Shown here: piece by piece, positions 10,601-22,637 of the stretch
Layout of the letters: each line of letters starts with the position of its first letter
How positions within the stretch are numbered: the stretch's first letter is position 1
Assembly: GCA_019316985.1 (NCBI GenBank)
Contig: CP079215.1
Coordinates: 2,046,001-2,110,000, forward strand
Length of the DNA stretch: 64,000 bases
Direction of reading: 5' to 3'
Origin: Paraniabella defluvii
GTDB taxonomy: Bacteria > Bacteroidota > Bacteroidia > Chitinophagales > Chitinophagaceae
Notes under the pieces: model-generated
What the model saw: the letters and a program-made list of their open reading frames with translations, nothing else
Database searches by the model: none
Told to the model about the DNA's origin: nothing
Program-made: the position numbers and the translations under genes

Positions 10601-11343
10601 ATGTTTCAAAACCTACTCTTTATACCTCTTTGTCTCCGGCGCTTTTGCATTTATACGATGTAAAAGACACGGTTGTTGTTGTGATTGATGTTTTTCGTGC
10701 TACTTCCACTATCGCTTCTGCGCTGCACAACGGTGCTCAATATATCATCCCCGTGGATGCTGTGCCCAAGGCTGTTGAAATGAGCCGCGAAGTGGGCGGC
10801 ATTGCCGCCGGGGAGCGCGACGGTAAGTTGGCGGAGGGTTTGAGCCATGGCAATTCTCCTTTGGAGTATACCAGAGATTTTATTGAAAATAAGATACTTG
10901 TACTCACTACCACTAACGGAACCAAATTGCTGCATATGGCATTGGCTAATGGTGCAGACGATATTATTACCGGTTCATTTCCCAACCTGAGCTCGGTTTG
11001 TAATTATCTTGTCAGGCAAAACAAAAACGTGATTCTCGCATGCGCGGGATGGAAAGACCGCTTCAATATAGAGGATACATTGTTTGCGGGGGCGGTGATT
11101 GATAAAGTAAAAGATCGTTTCACTATTCATTGCGACAGCTCCTTAATGGCGCATGATCTTTACACGCAAAACCAATCCAACCTTTTAAAATTCGCAGAGA
11201 ACCTTACGCATTACCATCGCCTGGTCAATCGTTTCGGCTATATTGACGATATTGAGTTTTGCCTGACGCCTGATGTGGCCGATGTATTGCCCCTGTATAA
11301 AGAAGAAAACTGGTGCGGGGCTAAATCGTCGCATAGCCGGTAA
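10601..11343 (+). CDS. comB: 2-phosphosulfolactate phosphatase family protein
   Basis: The ComB family hydrolyses 2-phosphosulfolactate, a step to coenzyme M in archaea and to sulfolactate-type products in bacteria. Segments YTSLSPALLHLYD, IDVFRATSTIASAL, GERDGKLAEGLSHGNSPLEY, LTTTNGTKLLH, CAGWKDRFNIEDTLFAG and FCLTPDVADVLPLY are all typical. The start is inferred: ATG at 10601 followed by one missing A in the AAAA run gives MFQKPTLYTSLSPA, matching the usual N-terminus; without repair the reading frame has only alternative starts. About 247 residues. Confidence 0.85.
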
Positions 11344-11352
11344 GCTCAGGTT

Positions 11353-11913
11353 TTAGTACCGGGGTTGGATGGGGTTCGGCAGCGGCAGCGGATATTCTTT
11401 GGCAGATCTGTAACACCTGATAATTCGGCCTACAGTTATTCCTATTGGAGGAAGTATCAGAAAGTTCCCGCGAAGCGTTGTACCGTTTTGCGAGAACAAA
11501 GATGCAAAGTTATCAAACACGTCAAATTCATCAACAGCATCTTTAATAAACTCGCTTTTTACCATAAAAGGAAAAATTAAATTTCCACTAAACTTTTTGC
11601 CTTTGCATATTGACAAATTTCATTTAAATCAATTTTAGGAAGCACTCTTTTCAACTCTTCTTTTTGCCAGCCGGGCGCGCTGTCCGTAAAAAAGCCCTGT
11701 TGCAGTTATACTTATCGTTTATTTGAAATACCAGCAGGGCTTGTGTGAAAGGCGCTGTATCATTCGTATGAGAAGCAAAGGCATTAAATTTCCTCATCAG
11801 GCTATGGGTAAATCTGGCGATGTTAACATTTGTCTGCGACAAGCTAGATTGACTAATATGAAACAGTAATAGAAAAAGAAGAAAGCTTTTTTAAGAGGGC
11901 TAACAGTTCTCAT
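11353..11913 (-). CDS. Secreted hypothetical protein
   Basis: Not a family I recognise. With one base added in a T/A run near 11889 the protein begins MRTVSPLKKSFLLFLLLFHI, a good signal peptide, then FTHSLMRKFNAFASHTND, ALLVFQINDKYNCNRAFFTD and GWQKEELKRVLPKIDLNEI. A further break near 11600 can lead either to a short end or, more naturally, into FSGNLIFPFMVKSEFIKDAV and a hydrophobic GNFLILPPIGITVGRII end, about 185 residues. The pattern of alternating hydrophobic strands suggests a small beta-rich secreted protein. A -7 box lies upstream. Confidence 0.55.
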
Positions 11914-11965
11914 TATGCATCTTTAAATATAAGATGCTCCATATGATTTTTTTCACAAAAACGTA

Positions 11966-11973
11966 CAAAGATA
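11966..11973 (-). promoter_or_regulatory. Probable -7 box, minus strand
   Basis: Minus-strand TATCTTTG, about 53 bases before the start of the secreted hypothetical protein. Confidence 0.5.
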
Positions 11974-12046
11974 CGGCTTTCTTTTCAGCTCTTTTCCGGA
12001 AATAAAATATTCATCAAAACCTATGGAAAAGCGGAAATCTTTCTTT

Positions 12047-12054
12047 TATTTTTG
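12047..12054 (+). promoter_or_regulatory. Probable -7 box for the helicase gene
   Basis: TATTTTTG fits TAnnTTTG and leaves a leader of about 120 bases before the SNF2 helicase start. Confidence 0.45.
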
Positions 12055-12178
12055 CCGATTGTCCCATTTGCACGGCGTAGCCGCAAGGATCGCTTAACAG
12101 TCCTCCGGCTACTAAAAATACTGGTAGAAACGGGTACAATACAAATAAAGACGACCCTATAAATTAAAAGAACAAGTT

Positions 12179-15100
12179 TTGGCATTACCCCATATTTTAA
12201 AACACGTTTATACCAACGGAACAGATGAAGTGATCAGGCGCGGAAAGAAAACCCATGCTTTGGGTTTCGTGGAACTGGTGGAGTTTGATAAATTAACCGG
12301 GAATATTGTTTTCCGGGTAAAAGATGATACCTACAGCAGTTTCTACAAAGTGTATATTCAAAAATATAGCGACCCTAAACAGATATCGCTTCGCTGTACC
12401 TGCCCTTACAACCTGGGAGACATTTGTAAGCATGAAGTGGCTTCCCTGTTTCAGTTACAGGAATTGCTGGACAAAGGACAATTGGGCGATGAGGAAGTAT
12501 ACTACGATCAGCGACATACCGTTGTTAAACTGCGCAATTTCGACCTTCGCTCTCTGCGGGCGCTTTGCAGCAGCGAGAGCTTCAATGACGCAGAAAAATT
12601 TCTTCAGAAAAAAAAAGGCGAAAATTATATCAGCTAAGGATGAAACGGTAAAAGCTAATGTGGCGTTGCCCGATAAAGATTATACGGTTGTTATTAGAAA
12701 GAATGATGAAAGGAATTTCGATACCAGTTGTGAGTATGAAGATACCGAGTTCCCGCTTTGTTTGCCCAAGGTTATCGTATTTATGCAGCTGATCAGGCAA
12801 CATGGCGCTGATTATTTCGACACTATTCGCAACCGGGATGTTGAAAAGAATAAGTTACTCGAAGCATATGGTTATTCATTGGCCGATGACCTGAAAGGCA
12901 AATTTGAATTTGTATTTAAAGACGGGAAACCGTTTTTGCGGGTACTGGACAGCAAGATCAAAAGGGTGAACACGCCGGGCGCGCTGGCGCCTAAGCCGGC
13001 TGCGGTTCAGCAGGCAACGGAAACAGCTGCCGAGGCCGATGTTGCGGTGGAAGCTGCTCAGCACTCAGCCACCCGCCTGGGCTTTGTCTTTAACTTTAAT
13101 AAAAAAACATACCCCTATTTTTCAATCGACACCGTAATTGGTGAGGCAAATGAAGATCAGAACAGTTTTGCCGGCAAAGTAGAAGTGCTCGATATTGCCA
13201 AGTATATCGATACAACCAATTACGATCCGGCGGATGTAGCCTTGCTCAATAATGTAAGAAAGCTCCAGGATTCGGAATTAAAAAAATATATCATCCGCAA
13301 TACGCCGTTTACCGATTCGCTGGAAGAGCCTGCCCTCACGGGTGAGCTGGATGAGGAGCAAAAAAGCTGGCGAACGAATATTTGCTGCCACGGATTAAAA
13401 AATTGCTGGCAGACGGCGGAGAAAATACGCTGGCATTTATATTACCGGCCGGTAAAAATTCATAACGCAAAACCTTCAAAGCGTTGATGCAATGGATACC
13501 CCGGCTGCTATCGAGTTTTTTATAGATAAGAGCGGCGATGCGTTTATCTGTGAATGCCTGGTACGTACTCGGGGAATGGTGCACGGGATAGAGGAGAACG
13601 AAGCGCCTACTTCATTGGTTTACCTGTATAACCACCAGCTGTTTGCTATGCCTGATGCGGATACCGTAACATTGGTGCAGCCTTTTACGGCTGATGGAAA
13701 AATTACCATGTCGTTGGAAGAGTGGCCCCTGAAATTGCATGAATTTATTCTTCCGCTTTCCAGGGACTATAAAACAGATTTCGATCCTTCACTTTTACAA
13801 ACGATCAAGGGCGCCGAACCCGAGGTAAAGCTGTTTTTAACAGAACGGGGCGATTACCTGGTTTTCCGGCCTGTATTTTCCTATAAAGGGCATGAAACCA
13901 GCGCTTCCGGCAAACCTGTTATGTTAATTCCGGAAGGCGGCAAGGTGCTGGCCATCCATCGCAACAAGGACAAAGAGGAGGCCTTTGTACAGCGGCTGCA
14001 AAACCTGCATTCTAATTTCGTGGTAAATGAAGAAGACGGAACCCTGGCCTTAAAGGGTGTTGAAATATTAAAAGAAAACTGGTTCTTTTTGTTTGTAGAT
14101 GCCATGAAGGAAATGCAGGTACCCGTATTCGGGCATGAAGCGCTGCGTAATTTCCGTTTTAATACAGCCAAACCGCAAACCAAGATCTTTATCAGCAGTA
14201 ATACCGATTGGTTTGATGCCAAAGTGGATATTATGTTTGGAGAGCAAAAAGTATCTATCGCTGAAGTAAAACGGGCGCTTGCGGCAAAGCAGCAATATGT
14301 GCAGCTAAATGACGGAACCCTGGGTATTTTACCAGATGAATGGTTGAAGAAATACGCCTTACTGTTCAGGGTAGGCGAGGGCAGCAACAATAAATTAAAG
14401 CTTTCCCAGTATCATAAGAATGTAATAGATGAACTTTTCGAATTAAAAAACGAGGAGGAGCTGCAGTTTGAGTTAGAAGAAAAATATAACCGGCTTAAAG
14501 ATTTTGAAAAGATCTATGAAGTAGATGCCCCGGAACACCTGCAGCCTATTTTGCGGCCTTACCAGCTGGCAGGATTCCAATGGCTGAACTACCTGCAACA
14601 TATAAACTGGGGCGGTATCCTCGCCGATGACATGGGTCTTGGTAAAACCATACAGGCTTTATCTTTCCTGCAACATTATAAGAACAATCATCCCGATATG
14701 AAGGCGTTGGTAGTTTGTCCTACCACGCTGATCTATAACTGGGAGAATGAGATTAAGAAATTCACACCTGGTATAACGTACTGCATTCATCATGGCAGTA
14801 CCCGAACCAGGAGCTCCGATGAAATTATGAAGCACGATATCACCATCACAACCTATGGTACGCTGAGAAGTGATATCAAGCTTTTCCTGAATGTAAAATT
14901 TGATTACCTGGTACTGGATGAAAGCCAGGCCATAAAAAACCCCGCCAGTAAAGTAACCCGGGCAGCATCTTTATTAAACTCCAAGCACCGCTTATGCATG
15001 AGTGGTACGCCTTTGCAGAATAACACATTTGATATTTATGCCCAGATGAACTTTTTAAACCCCGGTATGCTGGGCAGCATGGAGTTCTTCAGGCAGGAAT

Positions 15101-15937
15101 TTGCCATCCCAATCGACAAGCTGGGAGAACAGGAAAGAAAGGAGCACCTTAGAAAGATCCTGTATCCGTTTATTTTACGCCGTACCAAAGAGCAGGTTGC
15201 AAAAGATCTGCCCGAAAAACAGGAAATGATCCTTTGGTGTGAAATGGGCGATGAGCAACGCCGTATTTATGATGCATACAGGAACGATTACCGCGATAAG
15301 ATCTAGGTACCATAGATAACCAGGGACTGGGCAAATCTCAATTAACCATCTTGCAGGGCTTGATGAAACTGCGCCAGATCTGCGACTCCCCGGCGATTCT
15401 GAATGAAGAGGATGTTTTTGAAAATCACTCTATCAAAATTGAAGAGCTGGCAAGGGAGATCACCGAAGACATGAGCGATCATAAGGCGCTGGTTTTTTCG
15501 CAGTTCCTGGGTATGCTGGGATTAATTCGCCAGAAACTGGATGAGCTGGGCGTGAAATACGAATACTTTGATGGTAGCACCTCTGCCCCGACCGGGAAAA
15601 AGCGATACAGAATTTCCAGAAGAACGATGAAGTACGGGTATTCCTGATTTCGCTGAAAGCAGGAGGTGTGGGTTTAAACCTTACCGCGGCCGATTATGTA
15701 TACATTGTAGACCCTTGGTGGAACCCGGCAGTAGAGCAGCAGGCAATAGACCGTACACACCGCATCGGCCAAACCAAGAATATTTTTGCCTACAGGATGA
15801 TCTGTAAAGACACGATCGAGGATAAAATATTAAAGCTGCAGGAAAAGAAAAAAGCGTTGGCTAAAGACCTGATCTCTGATGAATCGGGGTTTGTGAAGTC
15901 GTTGACCAAAGAAGATGTAGAGTATTTATTTAGCTAA
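12179..15937 (+). CDS. SWIM zinc finger SNF2/DEAD-like helicase
   Basis: About 1250 residues after repair. Order: a SWIM zinc finger near residue 80 (C-x-C then CKH in [17 protein letters not shown]), a long middle domain of unknown fold with a Pro/Ala linker, then the SNF2 ATPase core near 14550-15900. Core motifs seen: [21 protein letters not shown] (Walker A), [10 protein letters not shown] (Walker B), [52 protein letters not shown]. Such proteins are DNA translocases thought to remodel protein-DNA or RNA polymerase complexes. Frame breaks near 12620, 13380, 13460, 15305, 15590 and 15640. Starts with TTG; cytoplasmic. Confidence 0.92.
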
Positions 15938-15966
15938 TACGTTTGCTAATAACGAGTAAATTTTTA

Positions 15967-16343
15967 ATGGGAGAACTCTCCGACATAAAGCAAAGTATTT
16001 TTGACGAAAAGCCTGCTAAAAAGTGCTTAACAGACAAAAATGCGGTGATAGCGTTAGTTTTTAGCTGTTTTGTGATGGCTATTATTGTTTACAAGGTAAC
16101 TCCCGTTCGGGAAGGCATAACTGATCTGTGGGGCAATAATCCATCTGCCAGGGAGATTCGCGCTAGCGTCATTAAAACGCTGTTTATTTTCTTTCCCATT
16201 GTATCTTTCTTTCTCGGTTTTTTGGTAAGTCTCATTCCTTACAAACAAAAACGCTATAGGAAAAATATCTTTCATTTTTATTGCTCACGTTATTGGGAGT
16301 GTATACCGTTATACTTGTTTTGAGAATAATATCTTTGTTATGA
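15967..16343 (+). CDS. Small two- or three-pass membrane protein
   Basis: MGELSDIKQSIFDEK leads to a first membrane segment (VIALVFSCFVMAIIVY), an outside loop, a second segment (LFIFFPIVSFFLGFLVSLI), and after a one-base repair near 16262 a third (YLSFLLLTLLGVYTVILVL). The repaired stop overlaps the next start as ATGA at 16340, which supports the repair and translational coupling. About 125 residues. No family recognised. Confidence 0.65.
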
Positions 16344-16614
16344 AATTCCGTCGTCTAATCTCTTTGCTAATTATAGCTGCTATTTTGATTGCCTTCTTTA
16401 CTAATCCGAAGGAGGTTGATTTTAACAGGTTTATTCAGCCGGCTGCCGGACGAGCAAGCTCCCCTCCACTGGTGGAGTATGAAAGCAAACTGATTTACTC
16501 CAATGCTACGGTAACTTATTTTAACCCCGTATCTGAACAAGGCAAAGGGTGGCTGCGGCCAGCAAAGAAAAATATATCGGCCTATTTGGCCGGTTCTGGC
16601 GCGTTAATAACTAG
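16340..16614 (+). CDS. Small membrane-anchored protein, DUF4359-like
   Basis: MKFRRLISLLIIAAILIAFFTNPKEVDFNRFI is one membrane segment (residues 5-21) followed by a DFNRFIQ motif. With one base added near 16548 the C-terminus reads KEKYIGLFGRFWRVNN, in keeping with DUF4359-type proteins (FFTNP start, YIGLFGRFW end). About 92 residues, coupled to the preceding membrane protein by an ATGA overlap, so they are likely a functional pair. Role unknown. Its end overlaps that of the convergent TPR gene. Confidence 0.6.
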
Positions 16615-17326
16615 CGGCACTTTTTAATGATCTTTTGAGAGGGCTGGTAATAGGCGCTGCCCTCACTTACCTTTTCAGCAAACCCTAATGCTTCCGGCTT
16701 TCGGTTGAGCTTATAAGCGGATAAGGCGGCAAAGAATGCCGCGTCTTCTTTATAAGCGGATGTGCCTTCCGAAACAGGCTTTAATACAGCTAGGGCGTCA
16801 TTATATTTTTCTGTCTTTACCAGGGCAACGCCATAAAAGAATTGTGCGGTAGCATCTTCAGCATCTGCTAAAGCCTGTTCCTTCAACAAGGGCAAAGCTT
16901 CCTTATATTTTCCTTCGTTAAACAACCGGGCCCCTTTATTGGATAAGTCTTCCGATCCCTAACCACGGCCTGCGGCATATCGGGAATAGGGTAGTGCTCT
17001 ATCCCCGCGGGCAAAGAGAGGTAAATAATAAATATTGCTGCCGCAGCAATCGCGGCCACCAGGTATTTTTTGATCGATACAACCTTTGCTTTTTGAATAT
17101 TTTCTTTTTGGAAATGCTGCTGTGTAAGTGGCGCCAGTATTTGCTTCAGGTCGGTAATACCCGATGAGCTACCGATATGACGTTTCAGTATATCATCGGC
17201 TTTTAACCAGTCTTCATAATCCTGTTTCAATTGGTTGTTTGCTTGTAACTCCAATTCAAAGGCAGCACGCTCGGGCCCGCTCATCCAGCCCTCCGTATAA
17301 GCTTCTATTTTTTCAAAATTGCTCAT
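16611..17326 (-). CDS. Membrane TPR protein, probable sigma factor partner
   Basis: The N-terminus MSNFEKIEAYTEGWMSGPER with AAFELELQANNQLKQDYEDW resembles the cytoplasmic N-terminal part of Bacteroidota anti-sigma-like proteins. One membrane segment (YLVAAIAAAAIFIIYLSLPA) follows near residue 90, then a periplasmic part with tetratricopeptide-like repeats (LFNEGKYKEALPLLKEQALA, then AQFFYGVALVKTEKYNDALA, then AFFAALSAYKLNRKPEALGF). A one-base break near 16965 joins the two halves. The start overlaps the stop of the sigma factor gene upstream by ATGA, so the two are co-translated. Role as membrane-bound regulator of that sigma factor is inference. Confidence 0.75.
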
Positions 17327-17884
17327 GCTGCATGATTTTTGTTGTTTCTTACCAATGATATCAGCTCTGCCATACAAAGAGACTTTTTCTTCCGCAGGTA
17401 GGCATAACTTACACCCAGTTCCCCGGCCAGCTGCTGTTGGGACTTGTTGGCATAACTGCCTATGATGATCTCGCGGCACCGGTCGCTTATTTTCTGAAGC
17501 ATAGCCACCACCATTTCTTCCTTTTCCAAAGTGTCGGCGTAAAGCGCAGCGGCTTCGTCATCTTTGCTGGCTACCAGGGTATATCCCTCATCAACCGGGT
17601 TTGTTACCCCATGCCGTTTATTTTTTTCTGCCTGGTTAATCCATTTCCTTTTACAGATCAGCAGTAGAAAGGCTTCCAGCGGGCAGGTGAGGGTGAAGTC
17701 TTTATTTTGAGCCAGCTTGTATACATCAATAATCGATTCCTGGAAAATGTCGCCGGCTTCCTCCATACTGGCGCCTTTCGACAATAAAAATTTTTGATAC
17801 CAGGTGCGAAATTCCGGTATATATCTTCAATTCGGGAGAATCGTGCTGCCTGAGGGCGTCAATATATTGTTGATCGGCGTGCAA
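17323..17884 (-). CDS. ECF-like RNA polymerase sigma factor
   Basis: Region 2: WYQKFLLSKGASMEEAGDIF followed by QESIIDVYKLA. Region 4: KISDRCREIIIGSYANKSQQ then QLAGELGVSYAYLRKKKSLC, a clear helix-turn-helix. The N-terminus is restored by one added base near 17826 and starts at a TTG (LHADQQYIDALRQHD), right after an in-frame stop. About 187 residues, usual for ECF factors. It is translationally coupled to the TPR membrane protein and divergent from the PKD/CHAT genes, so it may control that transcript. Confidence 0.85.
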
Positions 17885-17991
17885 GAGGCTGGTTTATAAG
17901 AAGCTAATGTAGGAAAATTCTTTTCTGTAATAATAATTAAATAAATTTAGGCAGCCATTAAAACCGGGGTAACAAAATGTGTCTCTCCCTG

Positions 17992-19990
17992 ATGTACTGG
18001 AAAAACTGCCGGCGTGAAATATTTTTATACTTTTTTTCTTACTGATTTTTTCTTTTACTGTTATCGCCCAACAGGCCGACAGCACCATTATTGCAACAAC
18101 CGACAGCAGTAATAAGGTCTCCTTTTCCATAAAATTGCCTGCGCTTACCCAGATACCGGGAGCGCCCGCGCCGTTTTATACTTATCTATGGGATTTTGGA
18201 GATGGCCACTTCAGTACCGCCGAAAGCCCGCAGCACCTATATGCAAAAGCAGATACTTATGAAGTAATGCTATATGCTGTTAATAATTATGATGACGGGC
18301 GAAAGCCGCAACGCAAAACACAAAAGATACAGGTCAATAAACCGGCGCCTGTAAAAGATAATGTGGCATCCGTTGCAGAAAGAGAGTTTTTTAAGGCCAA
18401 TGGCGTGTTTGAGCTGAAGTATAATTGTATGGCCAAACCCAATGATACCATGGTGCTCATTGTTGGGTGGAAGAATACTGAAGCGCAGCAGCAAAAAGGT
18501 CGCCTATACCTGATGTTGAATGAAAAGCTGTTTGATCAAACCTGTTTTGATACCTCAGGTTTCAGATCCTACAATAGCGCGGCGCCCCTAATGGCGTTTA
18601 CAAAAGCGGAGGAAATGCCTTCGCTGCAAAACGATCTTTTGATCACTGAAAGTGGCAGCCCGGCCTCTAACTTTCCCGTAAGCGTGAAAGCCGCAGCAGC
18701 AACAGCACTGTTTTCCAGCACCATTTCGCTCTATAAAAATGTGTATAGCACACCTGTAACAGAAACCCCGCCGGAGACGCCCGGTTTTCTTTCTTGCAAT
18801 TGCATGTAACGCCTGAAATGATCAAAGACACGAATGCCACGCTTACCATAACAGGTGTATATGTTCCGGAAAAGGGCAAACCTGTTATGCATAAGCTCAG
18901 CGTTCCCGTGGTAAACTCACACGATCCGAACAAAATGAATATTAAGGAGGACGCATCAGCTATCGCTTTTTAAAAAAACATAAACCTTTAAATTATAAAG
19001 TTCGTTTTCAGAACAATGGCAAAGGCCCTGCCAGGAAAATTGCATTAGATATGACAATGGCTGATGTTTTAAACCCCGGTACGATACAAGTTACAGATAT
19101 GTCGCCTTTTTGCCCGCCCTGCGATAGCCTGGCAAAAGAAAAGCGGGGATGCTGGGAGCTGGTTAAAAATGAAAAAGGCGCCGTATTTACATTCCACGGA
19201 ATTTACCTGGCCGGAACCGGTCAGAAAGGGGTAGAGGATAAGGACAGCACCAAAGGTTTCCTCGAGTTTAGCATTGTTACACGCAAAAAGCTGGAGAATA
19301 AACCCTTTAAATCCCGAACCGCGATCTACTTCGATAAAAACGAACCGGTGATTACCAACCATGCCACCGGCCGGTTTAAAAAAGCCCTTCTCCCATTTTT
19401 ATGGCCGGCTATGAAAATGCTTTTAGCTCAGGCGCCACCGCCAGTAATGGTATTGTTACCGGTGTGGGTATCGCCCCGTTAGCGCCGTATCGCCCTTACC
19501 TGCAGGTAGAGCTGTATTACAAGCAGGGGCTGAAAACCACGGGCGCTAATGTTATCGGTATAGAGCGGCCCGGAATTATCAGGATAAGTGACCGGCAGGA
19601 GTATGCGTATAAAACTTTCGATTCTGCCCAAACACATGCAATAAGCCAGTTAAGGCTGGTGCCGCTACAGTTGCGTTATAATATCGGCAACTACTTTTCC
19701 GTGGGGCCGGGGCCGCAGTAACGGCAGATATCGGTGGAAAGATCGAATCGGAAAATACTTACCATATTACAGGAGCAAACGGGGTGTCTGCAGACCCCTA
19801 CAAAACAAAACAGACAGAAGATATTAAGGCCTTTAGTAACTGGCGCTTTCAGCCTTTTGTGGATTTGCAGTTGGGAAAAGTAAAGCTCGGCCCCACCTGG
19901 GATTCCGGTATTACCACTATGGCAAAAACAATAGTTTGGGATATATATATGCAGGATGGCGTTTTTAATTCAATCAACCCGTTATTGTAA
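17992..19990 (+). CDS. Secreted PKD-domain protein
   Basis: Signal segment EIFLYFFFLLIFSFTVIAQQ after one T is added near 18040; ATG at 17992 or 17977 are both possible. A PKD domain follows at about residues 45-110 (FYTYLWDFGDGHFSTAES, then HLYAKADTYEVMLYAVN). Later parts are beta-rich, with a DUF11-like stretch (KPLNYKVRFQNNGKGPARKI) that contains a CPPC motif (SPFCPPCDSL), and a C-terminal domain that looks like a small outer-membrane or beta-barrel unit (SVGPG, DLQLGKVKLGPTWDSGI). About 660 residues. Frame breaks near 18780, 18955, 19385 and 19710. Its end overlaps the CHAT gene by 35 bases. Probably exported; binding role inferred. Confidence 0.72.
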
Positions 19991-22576
19991 GCCAGCGCTG
20001 TTGATCCTTTTGGCAGCGTTAGCAATATTGTTGTCTGGTAATGCCGCCCTGCAGCCGTCCGGGTCTGCAGCTGTTTATGACGATCTGAAAGCAAAAGATT
20101 CTTTACTGGGTTATATCAATTATGCTTTTGATGCGTTGGACCAGGATCCTGCCTTGGTTAATAAAGCCGACTCCGTATTCAATAATATATGGCGGCAGCC
20201 GGCTTCTTATCATGAAAAGCTGGGCTACTATCAATTGCTTATCAATATCGGGTATCATTTACTGCAAAGCAGGCAAATAAGAGCTTCTACCGGGTGGTAT
20301 GAAAAAGCCTTGCTGTTTTACCAGCAAAATAAAAGCCACCCCGCCTGGCCGAAGAAATGGAGTATGAGGAATATGTGGGCAAGCCTTTGGGAAATAATTA
20401 TACACGGATAGGTGATTTCAGCAAGGCAATTGCCATACAGCAGTTAGTTATAACGTCGGCAAAAGAAGAGAACAGGCGCCAAATGCTTCCGGGTTTGTAC
20501 GCCAACCTGGCTACCACGTATTTTTATATGCGGGATTACCGGCAGGTTCATGCTATTATTAACCTGGCGATTGGTAGCCTGAGCTCCCCTTCACAAAGCA
20601 TTGCCGCCTTGTTATATAACCTGAAAACAGAGGCATACCTGGAAAAAGGGCAAACAGACAGTGCCACCCACTGGAACCGGAAAGCCTTAATGGTCCCTCC
20701 ATCTGGTAACACTACCTGGCGGCACGCGGCGTTAACTAACAAGGCGCGTATTTTAAATACTTATAACAGGTATTCGGAAGCGCTTTCCTATCTGCAACTG
20801 GCCTGGGACACCGGGAATGCGTCTGTAGAAGATAAAGCACGGCTATCGAACGAAATTGCGGTTGATCTTTTCAAATTGGGACAGCCAGGCCTGTGCAGGG
20901 ACTGGTTTACACAAACATTGAGTTTTTTAAAACGGACTCCCTGAACCTGTATCCCGACTATAATGTAACAACGGCTATGTTTGGGCTTGCGCTCTGCTAT
21001 GAAGCGCAACAACACATAGATAGCAGTTCTTACTGGTGCACACAGGCTGTTTTAAATGACTACTATACCCAGCAGCTTATTGACCCCTGGTTATACAGCA
21101 AAAGCAACATCTATTCTAACGAAGCGCAAACCAACAGCGCCATAGCAATGCACCATCATTGGTTTGAGGCTACTCGTAATGAGAGCTTTTTATGGAAGGC
21201 GTTATGGATGACAGAACTATCGAAGGGGCGCAAGCTCATGTATGAGCAGCAGCGGAGCCGGGCCTGGCAGGAAGGCGCCGCCTTAAATACAGCGAATCTC
21301 AGCGAGCTGCGTAACAACTATCTTTTGCTTGCACAAGCTGTTTCTCCGAACGAAAAAGAGCTGATAAAGGAAAGAATTAACCGGAAAGAGTATGAGCTTA
21401 GTTTGAAAGGCGGCCGTTTTTCACAATCATTATCTGCGCCGTCTTTTAGTGAGTTTAAAAACCAGGTAAACGAAAGCCGTAAAATCAATAATTTGATCAG
21501 CTATCATCATACAAGCCAGGGGCTATACATAATAAAAGCAGACCGAAAAGGTCTTTCGGGTTTTGTTGACTCCACTATCAGAGATTTACAGGACATCAGC
21601 GATTTTGCCAACCAATACTTTTACTCGGGTCCAAGGTCTTTTAGTAATAACCCCGAACCTATTTTAAAACCTCTTATTCCATTCTTAAAAGTATTTACCC
21701 TGGAAGATCATTCCGGGTGGTGATTTTATTATCTCGCCTTCAGGGGCTTACATGAGCTCCCTTTCGAAGCGCTGTCCACCCATGAAAACGGGGGCGCTTA
21801 TTTTGGCGTGCAGCATGCGATTACTTACCAGTTTTCCCTGCTGCAGCTTACCGCTCGGGGCAAAGATCAAACCTCGGGTATTCATGTTTTTAGCTTTGAG
21901 AATGATTATCTGGGGTTCCCCGCCCTGCCATCTACCCAAAAAGAGGCAGACTATCTGCAAAGACAGTTTAAATGTACTTACAGCAGCGCAACAGCTACAA
22001 CCGACAGCGCTTTTTATCATTCTTTGCAGGAGCGTAATATTATACACCTGGCGTCTCACGCTGTAGCAGGAGATAGTACGCAGCAGCCTTTTATTGTGCT
22101 GCAAAAGAAATTGTACCTGGGGCAGCTTCAATACAATATTGCCAACTGCCCGTTAATTGTGCTCTCCGCCTGTGAAACAGGCAAGGGAGCACGCCAGCAT
22201 AATGAAGGAATCATGAGTCTGGGCCGGGCGTTTATCGGTACCGGGGTAGGCGGCGCTCTGTCTACCCGCTGGGAAGTAGATGATGCGGCAACCGCAGACT
22301 TAACCCGGCTTTTTAAGGAGCTTAAAGAGGTTCATTTACCCGCAAAGGCCTTACAGAGAGCCCGCGCTGCATATTTAAAAACAACACCGCTGTTGCCAGT
22401 CAAAATCCCTGGCTCTGGGCCGCACTGCTGTACCAGGAAAAAATCACCCGGTCCTGCTCCAAAACAAAGAGCCTGGTTGCTACCGGTATCTTATAGCCTT
22501 GGCGGTTATAGCGGCGGTTGTTGCTGTTTTTTCCCTGCTGAAAAGAAAATATAAAAGATTTCCAATTATGGGGTAA
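19956..22576 (+). CDS. CHAT-domain (caspase-like) protein with TPR region
   Basis: Signal peptide or anchor (ALLILLAALAILLSGNAAL), a long helical TPR-like region (YANLATTYFYMRDYRQVHAI, ALSYLQLAWDTGNASVEDKA), then a CHAT protease domain. The catalytic pair is visible: His in IIHLASHA (codon at 22057-22059) and Cys in LSACETGKG (codon at 22171-22173), with GVGGALSTRWEVDD after it. The C-terminus, restored by one base near 22492, is a membrane segment (VATGILIALAVIAAVVAVFS) plus a basic tail. About 870 residues, so the protease domain would face the periplasm. Frame breaks near 20355, 20920, 21718 and 22385. CHAT proteins often cut partner proteins in stress or defence systems. Confidence 0.88.
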
Positions 22577-22637
22577 CAATTGTTTCTGGTGCCGGATATA
22601 CCTGTAAACAAGTTTAAAAACATAAAACCCCATAGTT

